Assembly: GCA_036558005.1 (NCBI GenBank)
Contig: DATBGO010000301.1
Location: forward strand, 32,438 to 96,437
Direction of reading: 5' to 3'
Source of the DNA: DATBGO01 sp036558005
Lineage (GTDB): Bacteria > Actinomycetota > Actinomycetes > Streptosporangiales > Streptosporangiaceae
DNA length: 64,000 nucleotides
Shown here: piece by piece, positions 1-6,812 of the stretch
How positions within the stretch are numbered: position 1 is the stretch's first letter
How the letters are laid out: each line of letters opens with the position of its first letter
Notes under the pieces: generated by a model
Seen by the model: only the letters and a program-made list of their open reading frames with translations
Databases searched by the model: none
What the model was told of the DNA's origin: nothing
Translations under genes and position numbers: made by a program

Positions 1-787
1 GCTCGGGATGAATCCCGGCCACCAGGCCGCCGTGGTCCTGGCCGGCTACCTCAAGGCTGCCATCCCGGCCCGGCCTGGCCGGCACGAAGCCGAGATACCC
101 GGTCAGCTCGGCCACCCGCCTGCTGGCCGGGTCACGCACCACCTGGTCCGGCGGCCCGGCCTGCAGCAGCTGGCCGGCGTCCAGCACCGCGAGCCGGTCG
201 GCGAACGCCTGCGCGTCGGCGAGCTCGTGCGCCACCAGCATGGCCGGCACCGAGCGGGCCGCGACCAGCCCGGCGACCAGCTCGGTGAGCACCCGGCGCA
301 GGCTGGCGTCCAGCCCGGTGTAGGGCTCGTCCAGCAGCAGCGCGTCGCAGTGCGCCAGCAGCAGCCGCCCGAGCGCCACCCGGTGCGCCTGCCCGCCCGA
401 CAGCCTGGCGGGCATCGCGTCCAGCAGCCCGGCGATGCCCAGTACCGCGGCCAGCTCGGCCAGCTCGCCCGCCACCGCGCCGGGCCCGTAGCCGAGGTTC
501 TTGCGCACGCTCAGGTGCGGGAACAGCCCCGGGTCCTGGCGCAGCAGCCCGACCTTGCGCTGCCAGGGCGGCACCGCGGTCGCCGGGCGCCCGGTGTCGG
601 TGAGCACCCGCCCGCGCAGCACGATCCGGCCGCGCCGGGGCCGGACCAGCCCGGCGATCGTCTCCAGCAGCGTGGTCTTGCCCGCGCCGGACGGGCCGAA
701 CAGGGCCAGCCGCTCCCCCGGCGCCACCCGCAGCCGGGCGCGCACGGTGAACTCCCTGCGGTCAACCTCGACGTCGGCCTCGAGCAC
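1..787 (-). CDS. Molybdate/tungstate-type ABC transporter ATP-binding protein (3' end outside window)
   Basis: This is the ATPase of a three-gene oxyanion importer. The chosen start is the GTG at 785-787, which overlaps the permease stop by 26 bp and fits translational coupling. The protein reads VLEADVEVDRREF and then shows Walker A GPSGAGKTT, the signature LSGGQAHRVALGR, Walker B DALLLDEPYTGLD and an H-loop VAHELADAQ. After the nucleotide-binding domain it continues as GYLGFVPARPGRDG, probably the start of a C-terminal regulatory domain as in ModC/WtpC, and is cut by the window edge. Adjacent permease and WtpA-like binding protein genes give the substrate class. Sulfate or another oxyanion cannot be excluded from the ATPase alone. 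Confidence 0.85.
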   Translation of the reverse strand, partial: MLEADVEVDRREFTVRARLRVAPGERLALFGPSGAGKTTLLETIAGLVRPRRGRIVLRGRVLTDTGRPATAVPPWQRKVGLLRQDPGLFPHLSVRKNLGYGPGAVAGELAELAAVLGIAGLLDAMPARLSGGQAHRVALGRLLLAHCDALLLDEPYTGLDASLRRVLTELVAGLVAARSVPAMLVAHELADAQAFADRLAVLDAGQLLQAGPPDQVVRDPASRRVAELTGYLGFVPARPGRDGSLEVAGQDHGGLVAGIHPE

Positions 788-1652
788 GCGCGCTCCAGAT
801 GTAGGCGGCCAGCGGAAGCGGCAGGGCGACCACGAGCAGGACGAGGGCGAACGGCAGCGCCGAGGCCAGGCCGGTTATCTGCAGCTGGTTCCAGACCTGC
901 AGCGGAAGCCCGAACGGATGGTAGGCCACGATCACCACCGCGCCGAACGCGCCCATCGCCCGCGCCCACGCGATGGCCAGCGCCATCGCCAGCCCGGGCG
1001 CGGCCAGCGGCAGCGTCACCCGGCGCAGCACCCGCCGCGGCGGGTCGCCGAGCAGCGCGGCCTGCTGCTCCAGCCGGGGATCGACGTCGCTGAACGCGGC
1101 CTGCGCGCCGAGCACGTAGTACGGCGCCGACTCGTAGATCTCGGCGATGACCAGCGCCAGGAACGTGTTGGTCGCCGACAGGTGCAGGTCGCCCAGCAGC
1201 TCGCCGGCCGGCGTGAACGGGCCGATCATGAAGATCAGCAGCAGCCCGATCACCAGCGGCGGCAGCAGCAGGCTGCACAGCACCCCGGTCTCCCACACCC
1301 GCGGGAACGGCAGCGACCCGCGCGCCATCAGCCAGGCCAGCGGCGTGCCGAGCAGCACCAGCAGGCCGAGCGTGACGGCGCCCGCCTCCACCGAGGTGAC
1401 CAGCGGGTCCAGCGCGCCAGGCGCCCGCAGCGCGGTCGTGATCGCGCCCCAGGACAGGTGCGTGAGCAGGGCGATCACCGGGCCGAGCAGCAGCACCCAG
1501 ATGATCGCGGCGCCGCCGACCGAGACGGCGCCGGAAACCGACCTGGCTGCCCGCGGCAGCGCCGCGGGGCCAGGCCCGCGACGGCCCGCGGGGGGCCGGT
1601 CCCCGCGCGGGCCGCCGCCGGCCGCTGCGGCTGGCCTAGCCGCCCAGCTCAC
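762..1652 (-). CDS. Molybdate/tungstate-type ABC transporter permease
   Basis: Integral membrane subunit of the importer, with about six hydrophobic segments (for example IIWVLLLGPVIALL and LVIGLLLIFMIG) and a ModB/WtpB-like EAA loop region (EQQAALLGDPPRRVLRRVTLPLAAPGL) where the ATPase docks. The frame is open to an ATG at 1682. I prefer the GTG at 1652, which still overlaps the upstream binding-protein gene by 17 bp, because the extra residues are low-complexity and arginine-rich. The order binding protein, permease, ATPase with overlapping ends indicates one operon read leftwards. Confidence 0.8.
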   Translation of the reverse strand: MSWAARPAAAAGGGPRGDRPPAGRRGPGPAALPRAARSVSGAVSVGGAAIIWVLLLGPVIALLTHLSWGAITTALRAPGALDPLVTSVEAGAVTLGLLVLLGTPLAWLMARGSLPFPRVWETGVLCSLLLPPLVIGLLLIFMIGPFTPAGELLGDLHLSATNTFLALVIAEIYESAPYYVLGAQAAFSDVDPRLEQQAALLGDPPRRVLRRVTLPLAAPGLAMALAIAWARAMGAFGAVVIVAYHPFGLPLQVWNQLQITGLASALPFALVLLVVALPLPLAAYIWSARARGRRRG

Positions 1653-2667
1653 TCTTGACCGCTGCGGGGACGGCGCTGGCATCGCCGAACACCTGCGGCG
1701 TGAGCAGCGTGTACCCGCCTTGCTTGTGCAGCTGCAGGCCCGCCGGGGACAGCACGTACTTGACGAACGCGGTCCCGGCCGGGGTCGGCTTGCCGATCGT
1801 GGTGATGTCGATCACCAGCGGCGAGCCCTTCTTGACCATGTTCCCGGTGATGGTCACCGTGGCCTTGGCGTACTGCGCGGCGTCCGCCGCGCTGCCGAGG
1901 TTGATGTCGTCGGGCAGCGTGATGTAGTGCAGGTGCAGCTGGATCGCCTGGGACAGGTACGCGCTGGCTGCGTCGAGCTGGCCGGACTGCAAGGTGGCAT
2001 CCAGCGACGCCTCGGCGAAGATCTCCGGTGAGCTCGCCGAGCCGGCCGGGCCGCCGAGGATCTTGCTGACGGTGCTGGCGGGCAGGTGGTACTTGGCCTG
2101 CGCGAGCTCGAGCATGAAGATGAACGCCCGGCCCTGCGGGTCGGTGTTCGGGTCGGTCCGGCCGAGCTTGAGGCCGGGCGTCTCGAGCAGCTTGTAGAGG
2201 CCGGCCAGGTCCTTCTTGCCGCTGGCGTAGGCCTCGAACTGGCTGGCGTACTTGCTGCTGGGGTTGTAGGCCAGCACGATCGAGGTGGTCGCGTACTGGA
2301 CGTACCACTTGGTGAACTTGGGCTCCAGCGGGGTGATGTTGTCGCCGCCGACGCTCTCGAACACGTTCGGGGAGATCTCGCCGGCCGCGATGCCCGAGGA
2401 CAGCTCGCCCGACGCGCCGCCCCGCCCGGAGTACTGGTCGCCGGTCGCCTTGCTGAACCCGGGCCCGACGATCTTCTCGTTCAGGAACTGCAGCGACGCG
2501 GCGTAGGCCACGTTCGCGGTGCCCTTGGCCGCGCCGCCTGAGCCGCCGCCTGAGGAGGATGAGGAAGACGATGAGCTGCCGCAGCCCGCCGCGGCCAGCG
2601 CGATGGCCGTGATCGCGAGCAATCCGCTGGTACGCCAGCGGTGCGGCCTTTTCCTGAGGTACGCCAT
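1636..2667 (-). CDS. Molybdate/tungstate ABC transporter substrate-binding lipoprotein (WtpA-like)
   Basis: Secreted lipoprotein of 343 residues that would capture molybdate or tungstate outside the membrane. It has a basic N-terminus, a hydrophobic stretch, and a lipobox ALAAAGC with Cys29 as the lipidated residue. A serine-rich linker (SSSSSSSSSGGGSGG) follows. The mature part has the WtpA-like segments YAASLQFLNEKI, NVFESVGGDN and GRTDPNTDPQGRAF, and ends with ITTIGKPTPAGTAFVKYVLS, typical of the ModA/WtpA fold. First gene of the operon. A molybdenum hydroxylase at 12187-15800 in the same window makes molybdate the likely cargo. Confidence 0.85.
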   Translation of the reverse strand: MAYLRKRPHRWRTSGLLAITAIALAAAGCGSSSSSSSSSGGGSGGAAKGTANVAYAASLQFLNEKIVGPGFSKATGDQYSGRGGASGELSSGIAAGEISPNVFESVGGDNITPLEPKFTKWYVQYATTSIVLAYNPSSKYASQFEAYASGKKDLAGLYKLLETPGLKLGRTDPNTDPQGRAFIFMLELAQAKYHLPASTVSKILGGPAGSASSPEIFAEASLDATLQSGQLDAASAYLSQAIQLHLHYITLPDDINLGSAADAAQYAKATVTITGNMVKKGSPLVIDITTIGKPTPAGTAFVKYVLSPAGLQLHKQGGYTLLTPQVFGDASAVPAAVKSELGG

Positions 2668-2976
2668 CCTTTGAACCTAGCCACTAGCGCTTGCGCGGCG
2701 CAAGAACTGACGACACCGGGTCGCGGCCCTGCCGGGTCCCGCCCGGGCCCGGAGCGGAAGCGCAGCGGCCATTCAGCTGACGCTCAGCCGGATTCGCTTG
2801 ACTGGGAAGGCGTCCCGCGCGCCCGGCGCGCCCATAGCATTGTGTGCGGCAACGCGCGCTATGCGCCCGCGCGCCCGGTCGCCCGGGCAGTGTGGCCCGG
2901 CCCCGAACCGGGCCGCGTTGTGCTGCGTTGTCGCGTTGTAAGGCCAGTCAGCTCCGGAAGGGTAAGGCAACCGAGA
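2668..2976. promoter_or_regulatory. Divergent intergenic region with three GCGTTGT direct repeats
   Basis: This 309-bp gap separates the leftward Mo-type operon from the rightward DUF929 genes and must hold both promoters. I see three copies of GCGTTGT at 2915-2921, 2925-2931 and 2933-2939, ending 37 bp before the ATG of the DUF929 gene. A purine-rich ribosome-binding stretch GGAAGGGTAAGG lies at about 2956-2967. I recognise no ModE-type palindrome. Confidence 0.4.
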
Positions 2977-3870
2977 ATGGGCAAGGCGGAACGGAACCGG
3001 CGGCGGAACGCCCAGGAGAAAATCGCATTTCAGCGCGCGGCCGACCGCCGGGCCGAGCGCTACCGGCAGCTCCTGACCGTGGGCGGCAGCGTGCTCGCGG
3101 TGCTCGCCATCGTCGTGGTGTTCGTGATCGTGAAGGTCTCGCACCACTCGTCGCCGGCCAGCACGTCGGCCTCTAACCTGCCCGCGAGCGTGATCTCTGA
3201 CGTCACCAAGGTGCCCGCCGCCGCCCTGGACCAGGTCGGCACGGGGAGCACCTACAAGGGCGCCATCCAGCCGATCGCCAATGGCCCGCAGCTGACCTCG
3301 GGCGGCAAGCCCCAGGTCGTCTACGTCGGCGCGGAGTACTGCCCGTTCTGCGCGGCCGAGCGGTGGGCGATGACCGCGGCGCTGAGCCGGTTCGGCACGT
3401 TCACGGGGTTGCGCGGCATCCACTCCTCCACCACCGACACCGACCCGAACACGCCGACGCTGACGTTCTACAAGACCAGCTACAGCAGCAAGTACGTGAC
3501 CTTCACCAGCACCGAGGCGCAGACCGTCACGCGCGCCACCCTGCAGCCGCTGACCAGCCTGGACAACCAGCTGATGAGCAAGTACGACGTCCCGCCGTAC
3601 GTGCCGAACACGAACGAGTCCGGCTCGTTCCCGTTCGTCGACTTCGGCAACAAGTACGTGATCAACGGCGCGAGCTTCGACCCGGCGGTGCTCGCGGGCA
3701 AGAGCTGGGCCCAGGTCGCCGCCGCGCTCAAGGACCCGTCCAGCCCGATCGCCAAGAGCGTGGACGGCGCCGCGAACCTGATCACCGCCGCGATCTGCAA
3801 GGTCACCGGCAGCAAGCCGGCCAGCGTGTGCGGCTCGGCGGGCGTGACCACGGCCACCGGGGCGCTCTAG
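2977..3870 (+). CDS. DUF929-family thioredoxin-like membrane protein, copy 1
   Basis: A 297-residue protein of unknown function. The start ATG at 2977 follows GGAAGGGTAAGG; the frame is open further upstream but without family-like sequence. A basic cytoplasmic N-terminus (MGKAERNRRRNAQEK) precedes one membrane segment (about residues 31-52, VLAVLAIVVVFVIV). The extracytoplasmic domain has VVYVGAEYCPFCAAERWAM with a CxxC pair at Cys122 and Cys125. A second conserved Cys pair sits near the C-terminus (ICKVTGSKPASVC). The layout suggests a membrane-anchored thiol-disulfide protein facing outward; that role is inference. It is followed 105 bp later by a close paralogue. Confidence 0.8.
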   Translation: MGKAERNRRRNAQEKIAFQRAADRRAERYRQLLTVGGSVLAVLAIVVVFVIVKVSHHSSPASTSASNLPASVISDVTKVPAAALDQVGTGSTYKGAIQPIANGPQLTSGGKPQVVYVGAEYCPFCAAERWAMTAALSRFGTFTGLRGIHSSTTDTDPNTPTLTFYKTSYSSKYVTFTSTEAQTVTRATLQPLTSLDNQLMSKYDVPPYVPNTNESGSFPFVDFGNKYVINGASFDPAVLAGKSWAQVAAALKDPSSPIAKSVDGAANLITAAICKVTGSKPASVCGSAGVTTATGAL

Positions 3871-3975
3871 ACCGACTGACCGTGCCCCGTCCCGGGCTGG
3901 CGCCAGGCCTCGCTGGCCGTGGTTAACTGGCACCGTCGGCGGATGGCCCCGAACTGATAAGGCTGACCAGGGCAG

Positions 3976-4854
3976 ATGAGTAAGGCAAACCGGATCAGGG
4001 AGCAGTCAGCACGAGAGCGGATCGCGGCCCAGCGGGCGGCGGCACGCCGGGCGGAGACCCGCAACCGGGCCCTGCTGGCGGGCGGCAGCGTCCTGGCCGT
4101 GCTGGTGATCGTGCTGGTCTTCGTCGTGATCAAGCTGAACAGCTCGTCCCAGGGCCCGCCAGCCGCCCCTCGCGGTACCGCGCTGCCCGCCAGCGTCACC
4201 AGCCAGGTCACCAGCGTCCCGGCCAGCACGCTGGACGCGGTCGGCGCGGGCAGCGCGCTGAGCTACAACCCGAAGGCGATCAGCCCGATCAACGGCACGC
4301 CGCTGACCAGCGGAGGCAAGCCGGAGATGCTCTACATGGGCGCGGAGTACTGCCCCTTCTGCGCCACCGAGCGGTGGGCGATGGCGGTCGCGCTGAGCCG
4401 GTTCGGCACGTTCTCCCCGCTGCACGGCATCCGGTCGGCCCCCGCCCCCGAGACCTTCCCCGACACCGCCACGCTGACCTTCTACAACACCCGCTACACC
4501 AGCAAGTACCTGACCTTCACCCCGGTCGAGCTGCAGAAGGTCGACCACTCCCCGCTGCAGACGCCCACCTCCCAGCAGAACGCCCTGCTGCAGCAGTACA
4601 CCAAGGGCGGGATCCCGTTCATCAACTTCGGCGGCAAGTACGCGCTCACCTCGGTCAGCTACGACCCGTCCGTGCTCCAGGGACTCAGCTGGTCGCAGAT
4701 CGCCGCCGCGCTGCACAAGCCGTCCAGCCCGGTCGCTCAGGGCGCCGACGGCGCCGCGAACCTGGTCACCGCCGCCATCTGCAAGATGACCGGCAACAAG
4801 CCCGCCGGCGTCTGCACCAGCTCAACCATCACCTCGCTCCAGCCCAGGCTGTAG
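3976..4854 (+). CDS. DUF929-family thioredoxin-like membrane protein, copy 2
   Basis: A 292-residue paralogue of the preceding gene with the same plan: basic N-terminus MSKANRIREQ, a membrane segment (VLAVLVIVLVFVVIK), MLYMGAEYCPFCATERWAM with Cys126 and Cys129 as CxxC, and a C-terminal Cys pair in ICKMTGNKPAGVC. The two copies are conserved around both Cys pairs and diverge in the loop carrying PPYVPNTNESG in copy 1, which is shorter here. Tandem duplication is the simplest origin. A 7-bp stem hairpin follows 6 bp after the stop. Confidence 0.8.
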   Translation: MSKANRIREQSARERIAAQRAAARRAETRNRALLAGGSVLAVLVIVLVFVVIKLNSSSQGPPAAPRGTALPASVTSQVTSVPASTLDAVGAGSALSYNPKAISPINGTPLTSGGKPEMLYMGAEYCPFCATERWAMAVALSRFGTFSPLHGIRSAPAPETFPDTATLTFYNTRYTSKYLTFTPVELQKVDHSPLQTPTSQQNALLQQYTKGGIPFINFGGKYALTSVSYDPSVLQGLSWSQIAAALHKPSSPVAQGADGAANLVTAAICKMTGNKPAGVCTSSTITSLQPRL

Positions 4855-4860
4855 TGCCGC

Positions 4861-4878
4861 CGGCCGCCCGTGCGGCCG
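4861..4878. terminator. Short GC-rich hairpin between convergent genes
   Basis: CGGCCGC (4861-4867) pairs perfectly with GCGGCCG (4872-4878) around the loop CCGT. It fills the 24-bp space between the stop of the second DUF929 gene and the end of the small minus-strand gene. There is no clear U tract, so it is a hairpin that could end transcription from both sides rather than a textbook intrinsic terminator. Confidence 0.45.
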
Positions 4879-5136
4879 CTAAGGGAGGGACGGGACGTCG
4901 TGGTAGCTGACGGGGTGGTCTTCTCCCTTGCCCAGGAAGTGCTCGTTGATCGCCTGGGCGATCATGTTGTGCTGGTAGCTGTCGGGGCGGGCCCGGCCGC
5001 GGGCGTAGGCCTGGACCAGGGCCGGGCTGGCGGTTCCGCCGACGGCCAGGTAGCTCAGCCACAACTGGTGCAGGGTGAGGCCGGAAAGATCCCAGCCATC
5101 AGAAAGACTGAACCCCGCACCGGGGCTTCTGGTCAC
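4879..5136 (-). CDS. Small hypothetical protein
   Basis: An 85-residue protein without a recognised domain. The core SLSDGWDLSGLTLHQLWLSYLAVGGTASP followed by ALVQAYARGRARPDSYQHNMIAQAINEHFLG has normal, non-repetitive amino-acid use, unlike antisense shadow frames in this DNA, and looks like short conserved actinomycete proteins. It is predicted cytoplasmic, with two amphipathic helices and no signal peptide. The start could also be an internal codon nearer SLSDGWDL. Function unknown. Confidence 0.6.
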   Translation of the reverse strand: MTRSPGAGFSLSDGWDLSGLTLHQLWLSYLAVGGTASPALVQAYARGRARPDSYQHNMIAQAINEHFLGKGEDHPVSYHDVPSLP

Positions 5137-5318
5137 CGGGCACCAGGCGGCATGGTCAGCCGGGGCCGGAGCGCTGAACGGGCTGCTGTCATGAAGGGCG
5201 TCCCTTGATAGGCGCCTGGCGTTGCGCCGCTGCCTGACCCGCCGGGCACCTTCACCCTACCGGGCCCGGGCGGGCAGCCGGCCGCTGGGTGGCCCGCTGC
5301 CGCCGGTCGGGCGCCAGG

Positions 5319-6065
5319 TCAGCGCGAAGGCGTCAGCAGGCTCCCGGTGTCGACCAGGTGCTCGGCGACGTCCCGCAGCTTGCGGTTGACGGCCTGGGAC
5401 GAGGCGACCAGCAGCCCGAACGCCTGCACCCCGGTGACCTTGTACCGCTCGATCAAGATGCCCTTGGCCTGCCCGATCAGGTCACGGCTGTCCAGCGCGG
5501 TCAGCAGGCCCGCCTGCGTCCGGGCGGCGGCCATCGCCAGCGCGGCATGAGAGGCCAGCAGGATGCCGGTGCTCTCGCTGTCGGGGGTGAACGCGGCCGC
5601 GCTCGGGGCGTACAGGTTCAGCGCCCCGAAGCTGTCGTTCCCGGCGAACAGCTGGACGGACAGCACCGACAGCACGCCCATGTCGACGGCCTGGCGGGCG
5701 AACCGGGGCCAGCGGGCTTCTGCCCGCAGATCATCGCAGCGCACCGTCCTGTGCTCTCGCGCGGCGTCCAGGCACGGTCCCTCACCGGTCTGGTACTGCA
5801 GCCGGTCGATCCGCCCGACCAGCTCGCCGGAGGCCGCCGTCGTGTCGAACTCCCTGCCGGTGACCTGGGTGATCCCGGCGTACTGCGCGCCGTCTACCTC
5901 GGTCACGGCGGCCCGCGCGATGTGGTGCAACAGCGCCTCGGTCGTGACATCGGCCTGCAGCTCGCGGGCCAGCTCGCTCAGCTGGCGCGCGACCCCCGGC
6001 TCGGCGCTCTGCCCGGTGCTGCCGAGCGCCTGCCGCACCGGGTCCTGCTGTTCCTCCTGCACCAT
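5319..6065 (-). CDS. GAF and ANTAR domain-containing transcription antitermination regulator
   Basis: A 248-residue soluble regulator. Residues about 35-170 form a GAF domain (ALLHHIARAAVTEVDGAQYAG, GEGPCLDAAREHRTV, SVLSVQLFAGNDSFGALNLYA). Residues about 180-240 form an ANTAR RNA-binding domain (SRDLIGQAKGILIERYKVTG, AFGLLVASSQAVNRKLRDVAEHLV). Family members sense a signal through GAF and bind paired hairpins in nascent RNA to prevent termination. The ATG at 6063-6065 begins MVQEEQQDPV. It is a single-gene unit and the target RNA is not evident nearby. Confidence 0.9.
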   Translation of the reverse strand: MVQEEQQDPVRQALGSTGQSAEPGVARQLSELARELQADVTTEALLHHIARAAVTEVDGAQYAGITQVTGREFDTTAASGELVGRIDRLQYQTGEGPCLDAAREHRTVRCDDLRAEARWPRFARQAVDMGVLSVLSVQLFAGNDSFGALNLYAPSAAAFTPDSESTGILLASHAALAMAAARTQAGLLTALDSRDLIGQAKGILIERYKVTGVQAFGLLVASSQAVNRKLRDVAEHLVDTGSLLTPSR

Positions 6066-6239
6066 GGGTCATCTCCGCAGCAAGCTAGAAGCCCCGCCAG
6101 CATATGCCGCGCCGGGCGAGGGCAGGCGAGGCGGACGGGAATATTAGCTGGCCCTGGCGGCTTGCTAGATGATTAGCTTAGCGAACAATCTGGCTACCGA
6201 ACCAAGGGGCTGGCTGAGCGCGATGAGAGGCCTGCTGGC

Positions 6240-6713
6240 GTGAGCGCACCGGACGTGAGCACCGCGGACGGGATGAGTGCTTCGCGGGTGGCCCTGACGG
6301 TGATGCGGCTGTTCCGGTCGCTGGAGCTGGTTGACGCCGGGCTGACCCCGCAGCAGTACCGGATCCTGAAGCTGGCCGGCGCGGGCGGAGAGCGCTCGGC
6401 CCGGCTGGCGGAGCGGCTCGCGGTCGCCAAGCCGACGCTGACCGCCACCGCGGACGGGCTGGTCGCGGCCGGGTACGCCCGGCGCGACGCCGAGCCCGGC
6501 GACCGGCGGGTGGTCAGGCTGTCGCTCACCACCGCGGGCCGGGATGCGCTTGACCGGGCCGACGCGGCCTACGCGGGCTGGCTGGACCGGCTGCTGGGCG
6601 ACCTCAGCGAGGCGGACCGGATCCTGATCCTGCACTCGCTGACCGTGCTGGACACGGTGGTCCAGCCGCCGCGCTGCGGCGGCCGGCCGCCGGCCGTGCT
6701 GGCGGCTGGATGA
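6240..6713 (+). CDS. MarR family transcriptional regulator
   Basis: A 157-residue winged-helix repressor-type protein. LTPQQYRILKLAGAGGERSARLAERLAVAKPTLTATADGLVAAGYARR is the MarR helix-turn-helix, and DAEPGDRRVVRLSLTTAGRDAL is the wing followed by the dimerisation helix. The start is a GTG at 6240. It lies 99 bp upstream of, and codirectional with, the large ABC exporter gene, so it probably controls that exporter in response to a small ligand. Confidence 0.88.
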   Translation: MSAPDVSTADGMSASRVALTVMRLFRSLELVDAGLTPQQYRILKLAGAGGERSARLAERLAVAKPTLTATADGLVAAGYARRDAEPGDRRVVRLSLTTAGRDALDRADAAYAGWLDRLLGDLSEADRILILHSLTVLDTVVQPPRCGGRPPAVLAAG

Positions 6714-6720
6714 GGCCGGG

Positions 6721-6762
6721 CCGGCCTGACGAGCCCGGCCTGACGAGCCCGGCCTGACGAAC
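6721..6762. repeat. Three tandem 14-bp repeats between marR-type gene and ABC exporter
   Basis: The unit CCGGCCTGACGAGC occurs at 6721-6734 and 6735-6748, with a third copy ending AAC instead of AGC at 6749-6762. It lies just after the MarR stop and 50 bp before the exporter ATG. It may be replication slippage or a multi-copy binding site. Confidence 0.7.
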
Positions 6763-6812
6763 ACAGAGCGGACGAGACGAGACGGGGCGAGGAAGCCACG
6801 CGAGACGAGCAG

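Noticed and set aside
6161..6180. GCTA-N6-TAGC half-sites upstream of the MarR gene as an operator
   Set aside because: Only 4-bp arms; expected often by chance.
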